Shown: positions 25,847-35,731 of the stretch, piece after piece
Position numbering within the stretch: the stretch's first letter is position 1
Layout of the letters: the number at the start of each line of letters is the position of its first letter
From: Clostridiales bacterium
Lineage (GTDB): Bacteria; Bacillota; Clostridia; Oscillospirales; CAG-272
Assembly (NCBI GenBank): GCA_016282315.1
Contig: JAEEKG010000014.1
Coordinates: 1 to 50,833 of the forward strand
Direction of reading: 5' to 3'
DNA: 50,833 nt
Notes under the pieces: generated by a model
What the model saw: the letters and a program-made list of their open reading frames with translations, nothing else
What the model was told of the DNA's origin: nothing
The model's database searches: none
Program-made: the position numbers and the translations under genes

Positions 25847-26542
25847 TTAGTTGCCGAGTTTTGATGTATTGATTCTTACACCAGGACCCATTGTTGAAGC
25901 GACAACACAACTCTTGAGATATTGTCCCTTAAGAGCTGCCGGTCTAGCCTTAATGATAGCATCCAACAATGCTGTGAAGTTTTCTTGGAGTTTTTCAACG
26001 CCGAAAGAAACTTTACCGATTGGGCAGTGAATGATATTTGTTTTATCAAGTCTGTATTCAATTTTACCTGCTTTAGCTTCTGAAACTGCTTTAGCGATAT
26101 CCATTGTTACAGTTCCTGCCTTCGGGTTTGGCATAAGACCTTTAGGTCCGAGAACTTTACCGAGTCTACCGATAACACCCATCATATCAGGTGTAGCGAT
26201 AACTACGTCAAATTCAAACCAGTTTTCTTTAACTATCTTGTCAACATATTCAGCTCCGCCTGCGTAATCAGCGCCTGCGCCTGTAGCTTCGTCAACTTTT
26301 TCAGGTTTACAGAAAACCAATGTACGAACAGTTTTACCTGTTCCGTTAGGAAGAACAACTGCACCACGAACGATCTGGTCTGCATATCTTCCGTCGCATC
26401 CTGTACGGATGTGAACTTCTACTGTTTCATCAAATTTAGCTTTAGCTGTTTGAATTACATAATCGAGAGCCTGATTTGATTCATAGAGCTCAGCTTTATT
26501 GAACAGCTTTTCGCTGTCTTGATATTTCTTACCTTTTTTCAT
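25847..26542 (-). CDS. rplA: 50S ribosomal protein L1
   Basis: 231 residues. Signature segments are [39 protein letters not shown] and [18 protein letters not shown]1 forms the mobile L1 stalk at the E site and often represses its own operon. The start at 26542 (MKKGKKY) has AAAGGAG about 9 nt upstream; the 21-nt longer frame overlaps the rplK stop. It ends the operon at a strong terminator; rplJ and rplL, which commonly follow, are not here. Confidence 0.97.
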   Translation of the reverse strand: MKKGKKYQDSEKLFNKAELYESNQALDYVIQTAKAKFDETVEVHIRTGCDGRYADQIVRGAVVLPNGTGKTVRTLVFCKPEKVDEATGAGADYAGGAEYVDKIVKENWFEFDVVIATPDMMGVIGRLGKVLGPKGLMPNPKAGTVTMDIAKAVSEAKAGKIEYRLDKTNIIHCPIGKVSFGVEKLQENFTALLDAIIKARPAALKGQYLKSCVVASTMGPGVRINTSKLGN

Positions 26543-26559
26543 GTTAGCGCGCTCCTTTC

Positions 26560-26991
26560 TCAATCAGATACTGTGATGCCCATGCTGCGGGCTGTGCCTG
26601 CGATCATGCTCATAGCTGCTTCGAGAGAAGCTGCGTTGAGGTCAGGCATCTTTGTTTCAGCTATTTCTTTAACCTGTGCTTTTGTTATAGAAGCAACTTT
26701 AACCTTATTAGGTGTAGCTGAAGCTGTTTCAATTCCTGCTGCTTTAAGAATAAGGACTGCTGCAGGAGGAGTCTTTGTGATAAATTCGAAAGATCTGTCT
26801 GCATATACTGTGATAACTACAGGTATGATCAAACCGATCTGATCCTTTGTACGGTCATTGAATTCTTTTGTGAATGCCGCAATGTTAACGCCGTGCTGAC
26901 CAAGAGCCGGTCCTATAGGTGGCTGGGGTGTAGCTTTTCCGGCGGGAATTTGCAGTTTAATATAAGCTGCTACTTTTTTTGCTGCTGCCAT
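26560..26991 (-). CDS. rplK: 50S ribosomal protein L11
   Basis: 143 residues, near the usual 141. It shows [36 protein letters not shown] and the C-terminal rRNA-binding [20 protein letters not shown] region. L11 supports the GTPase-associated centre and the stringent-response sensor. GGAGG precedes the start. It lies 17 nt upstream of rplA and about 90 nt downstream of nusG, with a structured leader between. Confidence 0.97.
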   Translation of the reverse strand: MAAAKKVAAYIKLQIPAGKATPQPPIGPALGQHGVNIAAFTKEFNDRTKDQIGLIIPVVITVYADRSFEFITKTPPAAVLILKAAGIETASATPNKVKVASITKAQVKEIAETKMPDLNAASLEAAMSMIAGTARSMGITVSD

Positions 26992-27008
26992 TTTAAATAC
27001 CTCCGAAC

Positions 27009-27047
27009 GTGGTTTTCATCGGGAATTATAAGATTTTTCCCTCCCAC
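27009..27047 (-). promoter_or_regulatory. Candidate L1 autoregulatory leader of rplK-rplA
   Basis: On the minus strand GTGG (27044-27047) pairs with CCAC (27009-27012), and GGGA (27038-27041) pairs with TCCC (27021-27024). The asymmetric inner loop has GATGAAAA on its 3' side. Two short helices around an asymmetric loop is the architecture of known L1-binding mRNA sites, and it lies directly before rplK-rplA. The assignment is inference. Confidence 0.4.
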
Positions 27048-27050
27048 TTT

Positions 27051-27070
27051 TGTGTACTGGCTAGTACACA
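27051..27070. repeat. Perfect hairpin between nusG and rplK
   Basis: TGTGTACT / AGTACACA, 8-bp stem with a 4-nt loop, 10 nt after the nusG stop on the minus strand. It is followed by AAAAG rather than a T-run, so it is not an ordinary terminator. Confidence 0.6.
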
Positions 27071-27080
27071 TTGCTCTGAT

Positions 27081-27611
27081 TTAGATTTTTAATAGTGATG
27101 TTGCTTCAAGTTCAACAGGAGTTTCACGGCCAAATACATTTGCATTGACTGTAACTGTCTTTCCATCTTCTGAGATGGAGAATACTGTTCCCTCAAAGCC
27201 TTGCATTGGTCCAGTTTGAATTTTGACATGATCTCCAACTGATATACCAGCTGATTCGACATGAACCTGAGCTCCGAGAGCTTCAACTTCAGCATCAGAA
27301 ATTGGTTCTGGCTTGTTATCTGCACCAACGAAGTTCAATGTGTTTTCTGTGTTGAAAACAACGTGCCATGTTTCATCTGTCATAATCATACGGACAAATA
27401 CATAGTTTGGAATAACTTTTTCTTCTTTGATTTTTACATTGCCTTTTGAGTCAGTTACTTCATATTGAGTTACAGGAACGAATACATCTGTAATTTTGTC
27501 TTGAAGACCAAGATTAGCAATCTTTTTCTCAAGTGTTTCTTTTACTCTGTTTTCGTATCCTGAGGAAGTAGCAATCACATACCACTTGTAATTTGATGAA
27601 TTACCTGCCAT
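27081..27611 (-). CDS. nusG: Transcription termination/antitermination protein NusG
   Basis: 176 residues. NGN domain: KWYVIATSSGYENRVKETLE, then KVIPNYVFVRMIMTDETWHVV and the FVGADNKPEPI segment. The C-terminal KOW domain contains VGDHVKIQTGPMQGFEGTVFSI. NusG bridges RNA polymerase to Rho or ribosomes. It lies 16 nt downstream of secE, the classic secE-nusG pair. Confidence 0.97.
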   Translation of the reverse strand: MAGNSSNYKWYVIATSSGYENRVKETLEKKIANLGLQDKITDVFVPVTQYEVTDSKGNVKIKEEKVIPNYVFVRMIMTDETWHVVFNTENTLNFVGADNKPEPISDAEVEALGAQVHVESAGISVGDHVKIQTGPMQGFEGTVFSISEDGKTVTVNANVFGRETPVELEATSLLKI

Positions 27612-27627
27612 GTGCGTTTCTCCTCAA

Positions 27628-28278
27628 TTAACCGGCTGGACGGATAGTGTCGATGAGTTCTTTGAGTGCACGTAAGCCCTGTGTTATACCGTAATCAAGC
27701 AGTGCAAGAACTATAGCACCAACAACAACAGCAACAAGAACAACTGCTGAGTTTCTCCAGAACTGTTCTTTTGTAGGCCATACAAGTTTTTTGAACTCGG
27801 CTCTGTAATCTTTCCAGAATTTAGTCGTTTTTTCTCTGAATTTCTTGCTTATCAAACGTGCTACAAAATAAGCAATAACAAGTACAACTATAACACCGAG
27901 AGCAATTATAAGGTTGATGTGCTCTTCAAACCAATTCTTTGTTGCTGGGGTTGTTCCAGAATCTCCTGAATCTGCAGGAGCAGTGGTTTCTGTCGGTGTG
28001 GTTGTTTCTGTAGTATCGGCTGTGGTCTCAGCTGTAGTTTCAGTTTCTTCGACGGTTGTTTCTGTTGTATCGGCTGTGGTCTCAGCTGTAGTTTCAGTTT
28101 CTTCGACGGTTGTTTCTGTATTAGATTCAATTTCAGTAGCTTCTGCTGTTACGTCGTCGCCTGTTCCAAATACTACACTATTCTCCGTTGCTGCAAAAAC
28201 TGTCAAAGCAAATACGGAGAAAATCAAGCAGATTGCAACCAATAGAGAAATAATCTTAACGTTTTTTCTGCTAATCAT
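27628..28278 (-). CDS. secE: Preprotein translocase subunit SecE with Thr/Glu-rich extracytoplasmic insertion
   Basis: 216 residues, far longer than the roughly 60-residue Firmicutes SecE. Residues 1-29 are a hydrophobic signal or TM segment ending VFA-A; 30-113 are low-complexity Thr/Glu/Ala-rich with two copies of an 18-residue unit; 121-143 are a TM helix; 152-200 are the conserved SecE core (KFWKDYRAEFKKLVWPTKEQ, then the essential TM). Topology resembles the three-TM SecE of E. coli with a long loop between TM1 and TM2, or the first segment is cleaved. The core should hold SecY together in the translocon. AAGGAG lies 8 nt before the start. It lies between rpmG and nusG as usual, so identity is secure. 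Confidence 0.93.
   Translation of the reverse strand: MISRKNVKIISLLVAICLIFSVFALTVFAATENSVVFGTGDDVTAEATEIESNTETTVEETETTAETTADTTETTVEETETTAETTADTTETTTPTETTAPADSGDSGTTPATKNWFEEHINLIIALGVIVVLVIAYFVARLISKKFREKTTKFWKDYRAEFKKLVWPTKEQFWRNSAVVLVAVVVGAIVLALLDYGITQGLRALKELIDTIRPAG
28013..28120. repeat. 54-bp tandem repeat inside secE (two copies)
   Basis: Two adjacent 54-bp copies (28013-28066 and 28067-28120) differ at only the last base; the 3' part of the unit (GTTGTTTCTGTA) also occurs just before copy one. Each copy encodes the 18-residue unit TETTVEETETTAETTADT (in some phase), so gain or loss of a unit keeps the frame. Confidence 0.95.
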
Positions 28279-28290
28279 TATAGTTTCTCC

Positions 28291-28440
28291 TTACTTTGTC
28301 TCTTTGTGAAGTGTGTGCTTCTTGCAGAACTTGCAATATTTCTTCATTTCGAGCCTGTCTGGGTCATTCTTTTTGTTTTTACTTGTGTCGTAGTTTCTCT
28401 GACCGCATTCTGAGCAGGCAAGAGTTATTTTAACTCTCAT
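28291..28440 (-). CDS. rpmG: 50S ribosomal protein L33 (zinc-ribbon form)
   Basis: A 49-residue gene shorter than usual ORF cutoffs. It begins [19 protein letters not shown] and ends with [14 protein letters not shown]; the two CxxC pairs mark the zinc-binding L33 paralogue. AGGAGGTG lies 4 nt before the ATG. It precedes secE by 12 nt, the usual rpmG-secE-nusG order. L33 sits near the E site of the large subunit. Confidence 0.95.
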   Translation of the reverse strand: MRVKITLACSECGQRNYDTSKNKKNDPDRLEMKKYCKFCKKHTLHKETK

Positions 28441-28620
28441 TAGGCACCTCCTGAATATTTAGTGAAGCCAAAAAAATAGGCTCCTGTTTATCTGAAAACA
28501 GAAGCGCGCAAATATACTTGCACGATACACACATATCATGCAATCATGTAATTTTTGCTGCGGCACTGTTTCCGTACCTCCCTCGTGTCAGGCTGAAAAA
28601 TAGCTTTTCCCTGAAGAGGT
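28441..28620 (-). ncRNA. Structured 5' leader of the rpmG-secE-nusG-rplKA operon
   Basis: About 180 nt lie between the promoter and rpmG. Minus-strand hairpins visible: TCAGG/CCTGA enclosing GAAAA/TTTTC (near 28590-28616), GGTAC/GTGCC with a GGAAACA loop (about 28562-28578), TGCATGATA/TATCGTGCA (28519-28542), and the terminator-like stem at 28480-28505. I found no tRNA fold, T-box motif or riboswitch family I know. Function is unknown; attenuation control is inferred. Confidence 0.55.
28470..28505 (-). terminator. Terminator-like attenuator ahead of rpmG
   Basis: Minus-strand stem GCTTCTGTTT / AAACAGGAGC (28496-28505 with 28480-28489), 6-nt loop, then CTA and seven T. A competing hairpin GGAGCC / GGCTTC would break this stem and place the T-run in its loop, as an antiterminator would. 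Confidence 0.6.
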
Positions 28621-28626
28621 AGTGGT

Positions 28627-28655
28627 ATATTAGCATAAAAAATAAAGGATGTCAA
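28627..28655 (-). promoter_or_regulatory. Strong promoter of the rpmG-rplA operon
   Basis: Consensus TTGACA (28650-28655), 17 bp, TAATAT (28627-28632) with TG at the extended -10 position, on the minus strand. Confidence 0.85.
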
Positions 28656-28665
28656 CAAGCATCCT
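28636..28665 (-). terminator. Short terminator of obg overlapping the rpmG promoter
   Basis: Minus-strand stem AGGATG / CATCCT (28660-28665 with 28646-28651), 8-nt loop, then TTATTTTTTATG. Its loop and 3' arm contain the TTGACA -35 box of the next operon. Confidence 0.5.
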
Positions 28666-28689
28666 ATTATTTTTTTATATTTTTATATC

Positions 28690-29970
28690 TTAATCGACAA
28701 AGTCAAATTGTAAACCGTAAATCGAAACAGTATCTCCATCCTGGATTCCGAGTTCTCTCATCTTGTTCATTACACCGTTTTCTCTGAGCATATGATCAAA
28801 ATAGCTTAGTGATTCCCAATCTGAGAAGTTTATTCCGGTCATAAGCCTCTTTAGCCAATTTCCTTCAACAAACCAAATATCACCGCGTTTTTCCAGTGTA
28901 ATATCTGTAGGAACAAGAGGTGCTTTTTGAGTTTCTTCCTGTTCACTCTCATATGTTTCAATTGGCGGCAGAGTTTTCAATCTGTTCCAAATTCCGTATG
29001 TCAACTCTTTGATACCTTCTTTTGTAGCTGCGCTTATGAAATATATTTCGTAACCATTGTCTTTGGCAAACTTTTTGTATTCATCCAGTTCCGAAGGATC
29101 TTCAACTGCATCAAGTTTATTGCCCACTATAATCTGTGGTCTGGACGCTAGGGCAGGACTGTATTTTTTCAATTCTTCGTTAATCGTTTTAAAATCATCC
29201 AAAGGATTTCTTCCTTCGGTTTTTGCTACGTCAATAACGTGAACCAAAAGTCTGCATCTGTCTACATGTCTGAGGAAATCAAAACCAAGACCCAAACCTT
29301 CTGAAGCGCCTTCAATGAGTCCCGGAATATCTGCAGCTATGAATCCTTCATCATCGCTGACTGATACAACACCGAGCATTGGGAAAAGTGTTGTAAAGTG
29401 ATATGCAGCTATCTTAGGGCGCGCAGCACTTATAACGGATAACAACGTGGATTTTCCTACACTTGGCATTCCCACAAATCCTACATCTGCCAGCATTTTA
29501 AGTTCAAGATAGAGGTCTTTTTCTTCGCCTTCAAGGCCTGTTTTGGCAAAATTGGGTGCTTGTCTAGTTGGTGTTGCAAAGTGTTTGTTTCCCCAACCGC
29601 CTTTTCCGCCTTTTGCGATGACAAATGGTTCACAACCACTCATATCTTTTATAACTTTGCCTGTCTCAACATCCTTTATGACAGTTCCTTCAGGAACAAG
29701 AATCACGCAATCTTCACCATTAGCTCCGTGGAATTTGTCGGTTCCTCCGTTTTTTCCATTCTCAGCTTTAAATATTCTTTTTTGCTTGAAAAAGAGTAGG
29801 GTATTGCTGTTTGGATCGATTTTGAAAACAACGTTTCCGCCGTTTCCTCCATCGCCGCCATCAGGCCCACCATGGGAAATATATTTTTCCCTGTGAAATC
29901 CAATGCAACCATCGCCGCCTTTGCCTGCTTTGACATGGATTTTTACATGGTCATAAAAGTCATAAGTCAT
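28690..29970 (-). CDS. obg: Obg/CgtA GTPase
   Basis: 426 residues with all three Obg modules. The glycine-rich Obg fold is at 1-158 (GKGGDGCIGFHREKYI, GGPDGGDGGNGGNVVF). The G domain has G1 GMPSVGKST, G2 near FTTLFPMLGVV, G3 DIPGLIEGASEGLGLG, G4 NKLD and G5 SAA. The C-terminal OCT domain ends the protein (about 350-426). It is a ribosome-associated GTPase needed for 50S assembly and linked to the stringent response. GGAG lies 9 nt upstream. It starts 4 nt after ligA, so the two form an operon. Confidence 0.97.
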   Translation of the reverse strand: MTYDFYDHVKIHVKAGKGGDGCIGFHREKYISHGGPDGGDGGNGGNVVFKIDPNSNTLLFFKQKRIFKAENGKNGGTDKFHGANGEDCVILVPEGTVIKDVETGKVIKDMSGCEPFVIAKGGKGGWGNKHFATPTRQAPNFAKTGLEGEEKDLYLELKMLADVGFVGMPSVGKSTLLSVISAARPKIAAYHFTTLFPMLGVVSVSDDEGFIAADIPGLIEGASEGLGLGFDFLRHVDRCRLLVHVIDVAKTEGRNPLDDFKTINEELKKYSPALASRPQIIVGNKLDAVEDPSELDEYKKFAKDNGYEIYFISAATKEGIKELTYGIWNRLKTLPPIETYESEQEETQKAPLVPTDITLEKRGDIWFVEGNWLKRLMTGINFSDWESLSYFDHMLRENGVMNKMRELGIQDGDTVSIYGLQFDFVD

Positions 29971-29974
29971 AATA

Positions 29975-31984
<2,010 letters not shown>

Positions 31985-31997
31985 TTAGTATAGTATT

Positions 31998-32003
31998 ATT
32001 ATA
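31998..32003 (-). promoter_or_regulatory. Extended -10 element for ligA-obg
   Basis: Minus-strand TGGTATAAT; no good -35 at 16-18 bp, which an extended -10 can tolerate. It lies 29 bp before the ligA start. Confidence 0.55.
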
Positions 32004-32085
32004 CCATTTTCTTGCATGAATGAGTAGATGGTAAAAACAACAATTGCTTACGATACTTAAAGTTGAGAAAAAAACATATTTATCA

Positions 32086-32114
32086 TTGTAAATCACAAAA
32101 ATAATAACTATAAT
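32086..32114 (+). promoter_or_regulatory. Promoter of the metallophosphoesterase lipoprotein gene
   Basis: TTGTAA (32086-32091), 17 bp, TATAAT (32109-32114), about 48 bp before the start codon; divergent from ligA. Confidence 0.65.
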
Positions 32115-32161
32115 AGTATGCGTTGATTATTCAACATTACTTTCTATTACAAGAGGGGAAT

Positions 32162-33766
32162 ATGAAAACATTTACAAAAATTTTAGCTCTGTTAATTGTT
32201 GGTATTATGATGGTGCTTGCTATTGCATCATGTAATGGAAATACTCAGCAAACAACTACAGAAAAAGATCAAACAGAACAAACTACAGAAGCTGTGACAA
32301 AAGCAACAGAAACAGCTGATGTAACAACAGAAGTAACTACAGAAGAAACCACAACTGAAGAAGTTACCACTCCGGAAGAAACAAAACAACAAGCCGTTCA
32401 AGAATTTGACATGAGCGATGTTGTCCTTACATTCGGATTGGTTTCTGATGTTCATATAGGTGATGAAAATAGAAATGCATCAAATAAGCTCAGAAGTGCG
32501 CTTATGCAGCTTCAAAACAAAGCTGATGAACTTGGAGTAACCCTTGATGCAATTGCTTCAACAGGTGATATTTCAAATAACGGAACTGTTGAGCAATACA
32601 CAAAGTTCAAGGATATATATGAGAGTGTTATGGGAACAGATGTTCCATTTGTATTTACACTCGGTAATCATGATGCTTATACTCCGCTCAGCACAGCATT
32701 CAACGTATTCACAACAGATACATACAGAAAATCCATGGTCGATTCATCATTAATGCAATTAGGTGATATCCATTATGTTGTAAACGGAGTACACTTCATT
32801 TCTGTTTGTGCATCAACATACTCAAGTTCAAATTTTAGCTGCGCATTCAGCTCGAAAACAAAGAACTGGCTTGATGAAACTCTTGAACAAATTACAACAG
32901 AAGATCCAAATGCTCCTGTATTTGTTCTTTTACACTGCATGATTTATGACACTGCTTACGGCAGCAATTTGGAAGTATATACAAGTTGTTGTTGGTATAC
33001 AAAGGAACTGACAGAAATTCTCAGTCAGTATCCTCAAGTTATCACACTCAGCGGACACCTTCACTTTACAGTTAATGATGAAAGAAGCATCATGCAAAAC
33101 ACTTTCACATCAATTGGATGCGGCTCTACATGTTACATGGCAGTTATGAATGGTGGATATCAAGGCATGTCAAGTGTTACAGTAATGGCAGATGCAAATG
33201 ATATCTCAAACGGATTGCTGTTTATGGTAGATTCAAAGGGTAATGTAAAAGTTGTAAGAATGGACTTTTCAAACAAATCTGAAACAAAAGAGCCTTGGGT
33301 TATACCAGCTCCTGTTGAAGACAAATCACATTTGAGCTTCTACACAGCAGACAGAAAAGAAAATGATAATGTTGCTCCTGTTTTCGGAAGCGGTGAGTTA
33401 ATTTACTTTGATGATATCATGACAAACAGCAAAGGTTACCTTCCTAAGATCTTCTGGAAAGCAGCAACTGATAATGATATGGTTTTCCTATATGAAGTAA
33501 CCATAAAAGATTCCACGGGCAAGCAACTTGAAAAGTGGAAATTCTTGTCAGATTATTACAGAGTAATTGATGCAAAAGATATGAAAAAAGAGTATTCAGT
33601 TCAGAATAGAATTGCTGGCGGAAGACTTAATTTCAACGAAGAGTATACAATTACAATTGTTGCTTATGACTGTTGGGAAAATGCAAGTGAACCTGTTTCA
33701 ATTACATTTACTGGCAATACAGATGGAGAGATTACAGTTGTTTCAGCAACTTTTGCTGACAAATAA
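32162..33766 (+). CDS. Lipoprotein calcineurin-like metallophosphoesterase
   Basis: 534 residues from the ATG at 32162 (GAGGGG upstream). The N-terminal signal ends in the lipobox LAIASC. A Thr/Glu-rich linker of about 55 residues follows, then a metallophosphoesterase domain with all metal motifs: GLVSDVHIG (D-x-H), STGDIS (GD), LGNHDAY (GNHD), LLHC (H) and SGHLH (GHxH). A C-terminal domain of about 150 residues resembles a beta-sandwich. It is probably anchored on the outer face of the membrane; the substrate (nucleotide, phospholipid or polymer phosphate) is unknown. It is monocistronic between its own promoter and a bidirectional terminator. Confidence 0.88.
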   Translation: MKTFTKILALLIVGIMMVLAIASCNGNTQQTTTEKDQTEQTTEAVTKATETADVTTEVTTEETTTEEVTTPEETKQQAVQEFDMSDVVLTFGLVSDVHIGDENRNASNKLRSALMQLQNKADELGVTLDAIASTGDISNNGTVEQYTKFKDIYESVMGTDVPFVFTLGNHDAYTPLSTAFNVFTTDTYRKSMVDSSLMQLGDIHYVVNGVHFISVCASTYSSSNFSCAFSSKTKNWLDETLEQITTEDPNAPVFVLLHCMIYDTAYGSNLEVYTSCCWYTKELTEILSQYPQVITLSGHLHFTVNDERSIMQNTFTSIGCGSTCYMAVMNGGYQGMSSVTVMADANDISNGLLFMVDSKGNVKVVRMDFSNKSETKEPWVIPAPVEDKSHLSFYTADRKENDNVAPVFGSGELIYFDDIMTNSKGYLPKIFWKAATDNDMVFLYEVTIKDSTGKQLEKWKFLSDYYRVIDAKDMKKEYSVQNRIAGGRLNFNEEYTITIVAYDCWENASEPVSITFTGNTDGEITVVSATFADK

Positions 33767-33783
33767 TAATAGTAAAAAAGATT

Positions 33784-33809
33784 TGCCGAGTTCATCGCTG
33801 AACTCGGCA
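33784..33809. terminator. Bidirectional terminator
   Basis: Perfect 11-bp stem TGCCGAGTTCA / TGAACTCGGCA with a TCGC loop. T-runs follow on both strands, between the phosphoesterase gene and the converging ATPase operon. Confidence 0.9.
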
Positions 33810-33818
33810 TTTTCAATA

Positions 33819-35729
33819 TTATTTTGCATTATGGCGTAACCTTGCACTGTTTATTAATACAACAAACGCACCTACGTTATGAAGTATTGCTGCAATCAGA
33901 GCACTGATTAAACCAAAAGCTGATAAACTAATCATTACAAAACTGACAACTATTGATACAACCAAATTCTGATAAATAATGCGTCTAGTACGTTTAGACA
34001 AATCAATTACAAAAGGAATATTGTCTATATTGTTATTCATGAGAGCTATATCTGATGATTCGACTGCTACATCAGAACCCATAGCACCCATAGCTATTCC
34101 GACATTTGATTCTTTGAGTGCCGGAGCATCATTAATGCCGTCGCCAACGGATAAAACGCAATTATCTTTTTTGAGGGATCTTATTATGGACAATTTGTCT
34201 TCAGGCAATAATTCAGAATGCACTTTGTCAATTCCTGCTTGTTTTCCTATTGTTTCAGCATTTGATTGTCTATCACCTGTCAAGAGATAAATATTGTCGA
34301 TTCCAAGCTGTCGTAATTGTTCTATGCTTTTCTGTGAATCATCTCTCAATTTGTCTTCAAACAACAATTTTCCAATGCATTCGTTATCTAAAGCTATGTA
34401 GCTTACAGAAACATTTTCATCATCGATATTATCATCAAAAACTATACCATTTGCCGACATTAGACGCTTATTGCCAAACAAACAAGTCTTGTTATCTTGT
34501 AAAAGTGCTTCTATGCCTTTTCCCGGTATTTCTTTAGTTGATGAAACGGACATACAATCCTGAAAACCATCTTTGCAATAATTGACAACTGCTCTTGACA
34601 CAGGGTGAGAAGAAGAGTTTGCAATTGAATAAGCAATTTTAATTAATTCTTCTTCAGTGTGTCCCGGACACGGGATAACATCTTTTACTGACAAATCGCC
34701 TTCTGTAATTGTTCCGGTTTTATCAAAAACAACTGTGTCAACTATTGACAATTCCTCAATGAATTTTGAGTTTTTTATCAATATTCCTCGTTTGGTTGCC
34801 ACAGATAGTGAAGCAATCATAGGAGCAGAACTTACAAGCATGTGGCCGCATGGACAGGAAGCTACAAGAACTGTGATAAATACATTTATATCTCTTGAGA
34901 AAAAACCTGATATTGCTGCAACTGAGAGTACAAAGGGAATGTAGTACCTCAGAAACTTATTCATTATTCCCGTTTCTTCTGAAGTGATGCTTTCTGATTT
35001 TTCCAGCATTGCCAGAATCTTACTGAATGAAGTGTCATTGTACTCCTTTGTCACTTCAACAGTTATTGTTCCATCTAAATTAATTGTGCTTGCGTACACA
35101 TTGCTTGAAGGGCTTGCGTGATAAGGTTTTGATTCACCTGTCAAAGATTTTTGATCGATGTCGCACTCGCCGCTTATTACAACGCCGTCAATCGGAATAA
35201 TCGCACCGGGTCGTACAATAATGTGTTGACCAGGCTTCAGACTTTTTGCTTCAACTATTGTTTCCTTGCCGCTGTCATCAATCATGGTGGCGGTACTTTG
35301 TTGCATCTTTTTCAATCCATCAATTATTTCTCGGCCGCCTATAATACTTCTTTCCTCCAATATATGCGCTATATTGAGAATCAGAGGTATGATACAAGCC
35401 AATAAAAGATTTCCGTTAAAGTAACAAGCAATAATTGCTATTGAAACCAATAATTCCATTTCTCCCGAGGCATTTTTCTTGAAAAGCCCCTTGATTCCTG
35501 TGAATAGAATGGGTATGCCTTCAACTAAAAATGCGATGGTGTACAAAATATGCGGAACAACGGGTTTGTCTTTTATTGCAAAGGTGTATATCAGTGCTAT
35601 ACAAATGCAGAAAACAGCAATTATTCCTGATACTAAATCAATTCGGAGCCTTTTTTTGGAGGCTTCAGACAAATTGTTTATCGCAAGATTGTCTATCTTG
35701 TTTTTAAAAGTATCATCTATATTTTTCAA
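33819..35729 (-). CDS. P1B-type metal-translocating P-type ATPase without N-terminal metal-binding domain
   Basis: 636 residues. Actuator TGES (197-200), channel motif SCPCGH (291-296), phosphorylation DKTGT (336-340), P1B-specific SHP (374-376), TGDRQSNAE and GDGINDAP hinge motifs, and a final TM pair with HNVGAFVVLINSARL. There is no HMA/CxxC domain at the N-terminus, which starts with a charged 30-residue segment. P1B ATPases move Cu, Zn, Cd or Co; the CPC is followed by Gly-His, where Ala-Leu or similar is common, so the metal cannot be assigned. The start is TTG at 35729: GGAG lies 8 nt upstream and there is no nearby in-frame ATG. It begins 2 nt after the third SPFH gene, so it is the last member of a four-gene operon. 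Confidence 0.92.
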   Translation of the reverse strand: MKNIDDTFKNKIDNLAINNLSEASKKRLRIDLVSGIIAVFCICIALIYTFAIKDKPVVPHILYTIAFLVEGIPILFTGIKGLFKKNASGEMELLVSIAIIACYFNGNLLLACIIPLILNIAHILEERSIIGGREIIDGLKKMQQSTATMIDDSGKETIVEAKSLKPGQHIIVRPGAIIPIDGVVISGECDIDQKSLTGESKPYHASPSSNVYASTINLDGTITVEVTKEYNDTSFSKILAMLEKSESITSEETGIMNKFLRYYIPFVLSVAAISGFFSRDINVFITVLVASCPCGHMLVSSAPMIASLSVATKRGILIKNSKFIEELSIVDTVVFDKTGTITEGDLSVKDVIPCPGHTEEELIKIAYSIANSSSHPVSRAVVNYCKDGFQDCMSVSSTKEIPGKGIEALLQDNKTCLFGNKRLMSANGIVFDDNIDDENVSVSYIALDNECIGKLLFEDKLRDDSQKSIEQLRQLGIDNIYLLTGDRQSNAETIGKQAGIDKVHSELLPEDKLSIIRSLKKDNCVLSVGDGINDAPALKESNVGIAMGAMGSDVAVESSDIALMNNNIDNIPFVIDLSKRTRRIIYQNLVVSIVVSFVMISLSAFGLISALIAAILHNVGAFVVLINSARLRHNAK

Positions 35730-35731
35730 AT

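Noticed and set aside
28013..28120. Tandem repeats as a possible CRISPR array
   Set aside because: The copies are directly adjacent without spacers and lie in frame within secE.
27914..28309. 131-residue Val/Ser-rich plus-strand frame opposite secE
   Set aside because: It is the antisense of the Thr/Glu repeat region; secE, rpmG and nusG order and ribosome-binding sites support the minus strand.
28500..28620. Possible tRNA (often found near rpmG-secE)
   Set aside because: No cloverleaf, T-loop GTTCRA or CCA-adjacent acceptor stem could be drawn.
29543..29896. 117-residue Pro/Phe-rich plus-strand frame opposite obg
   Set aside because: Antisense of the glycine-rich Obg fold; no ribosome-binding site and low-complexity composition.
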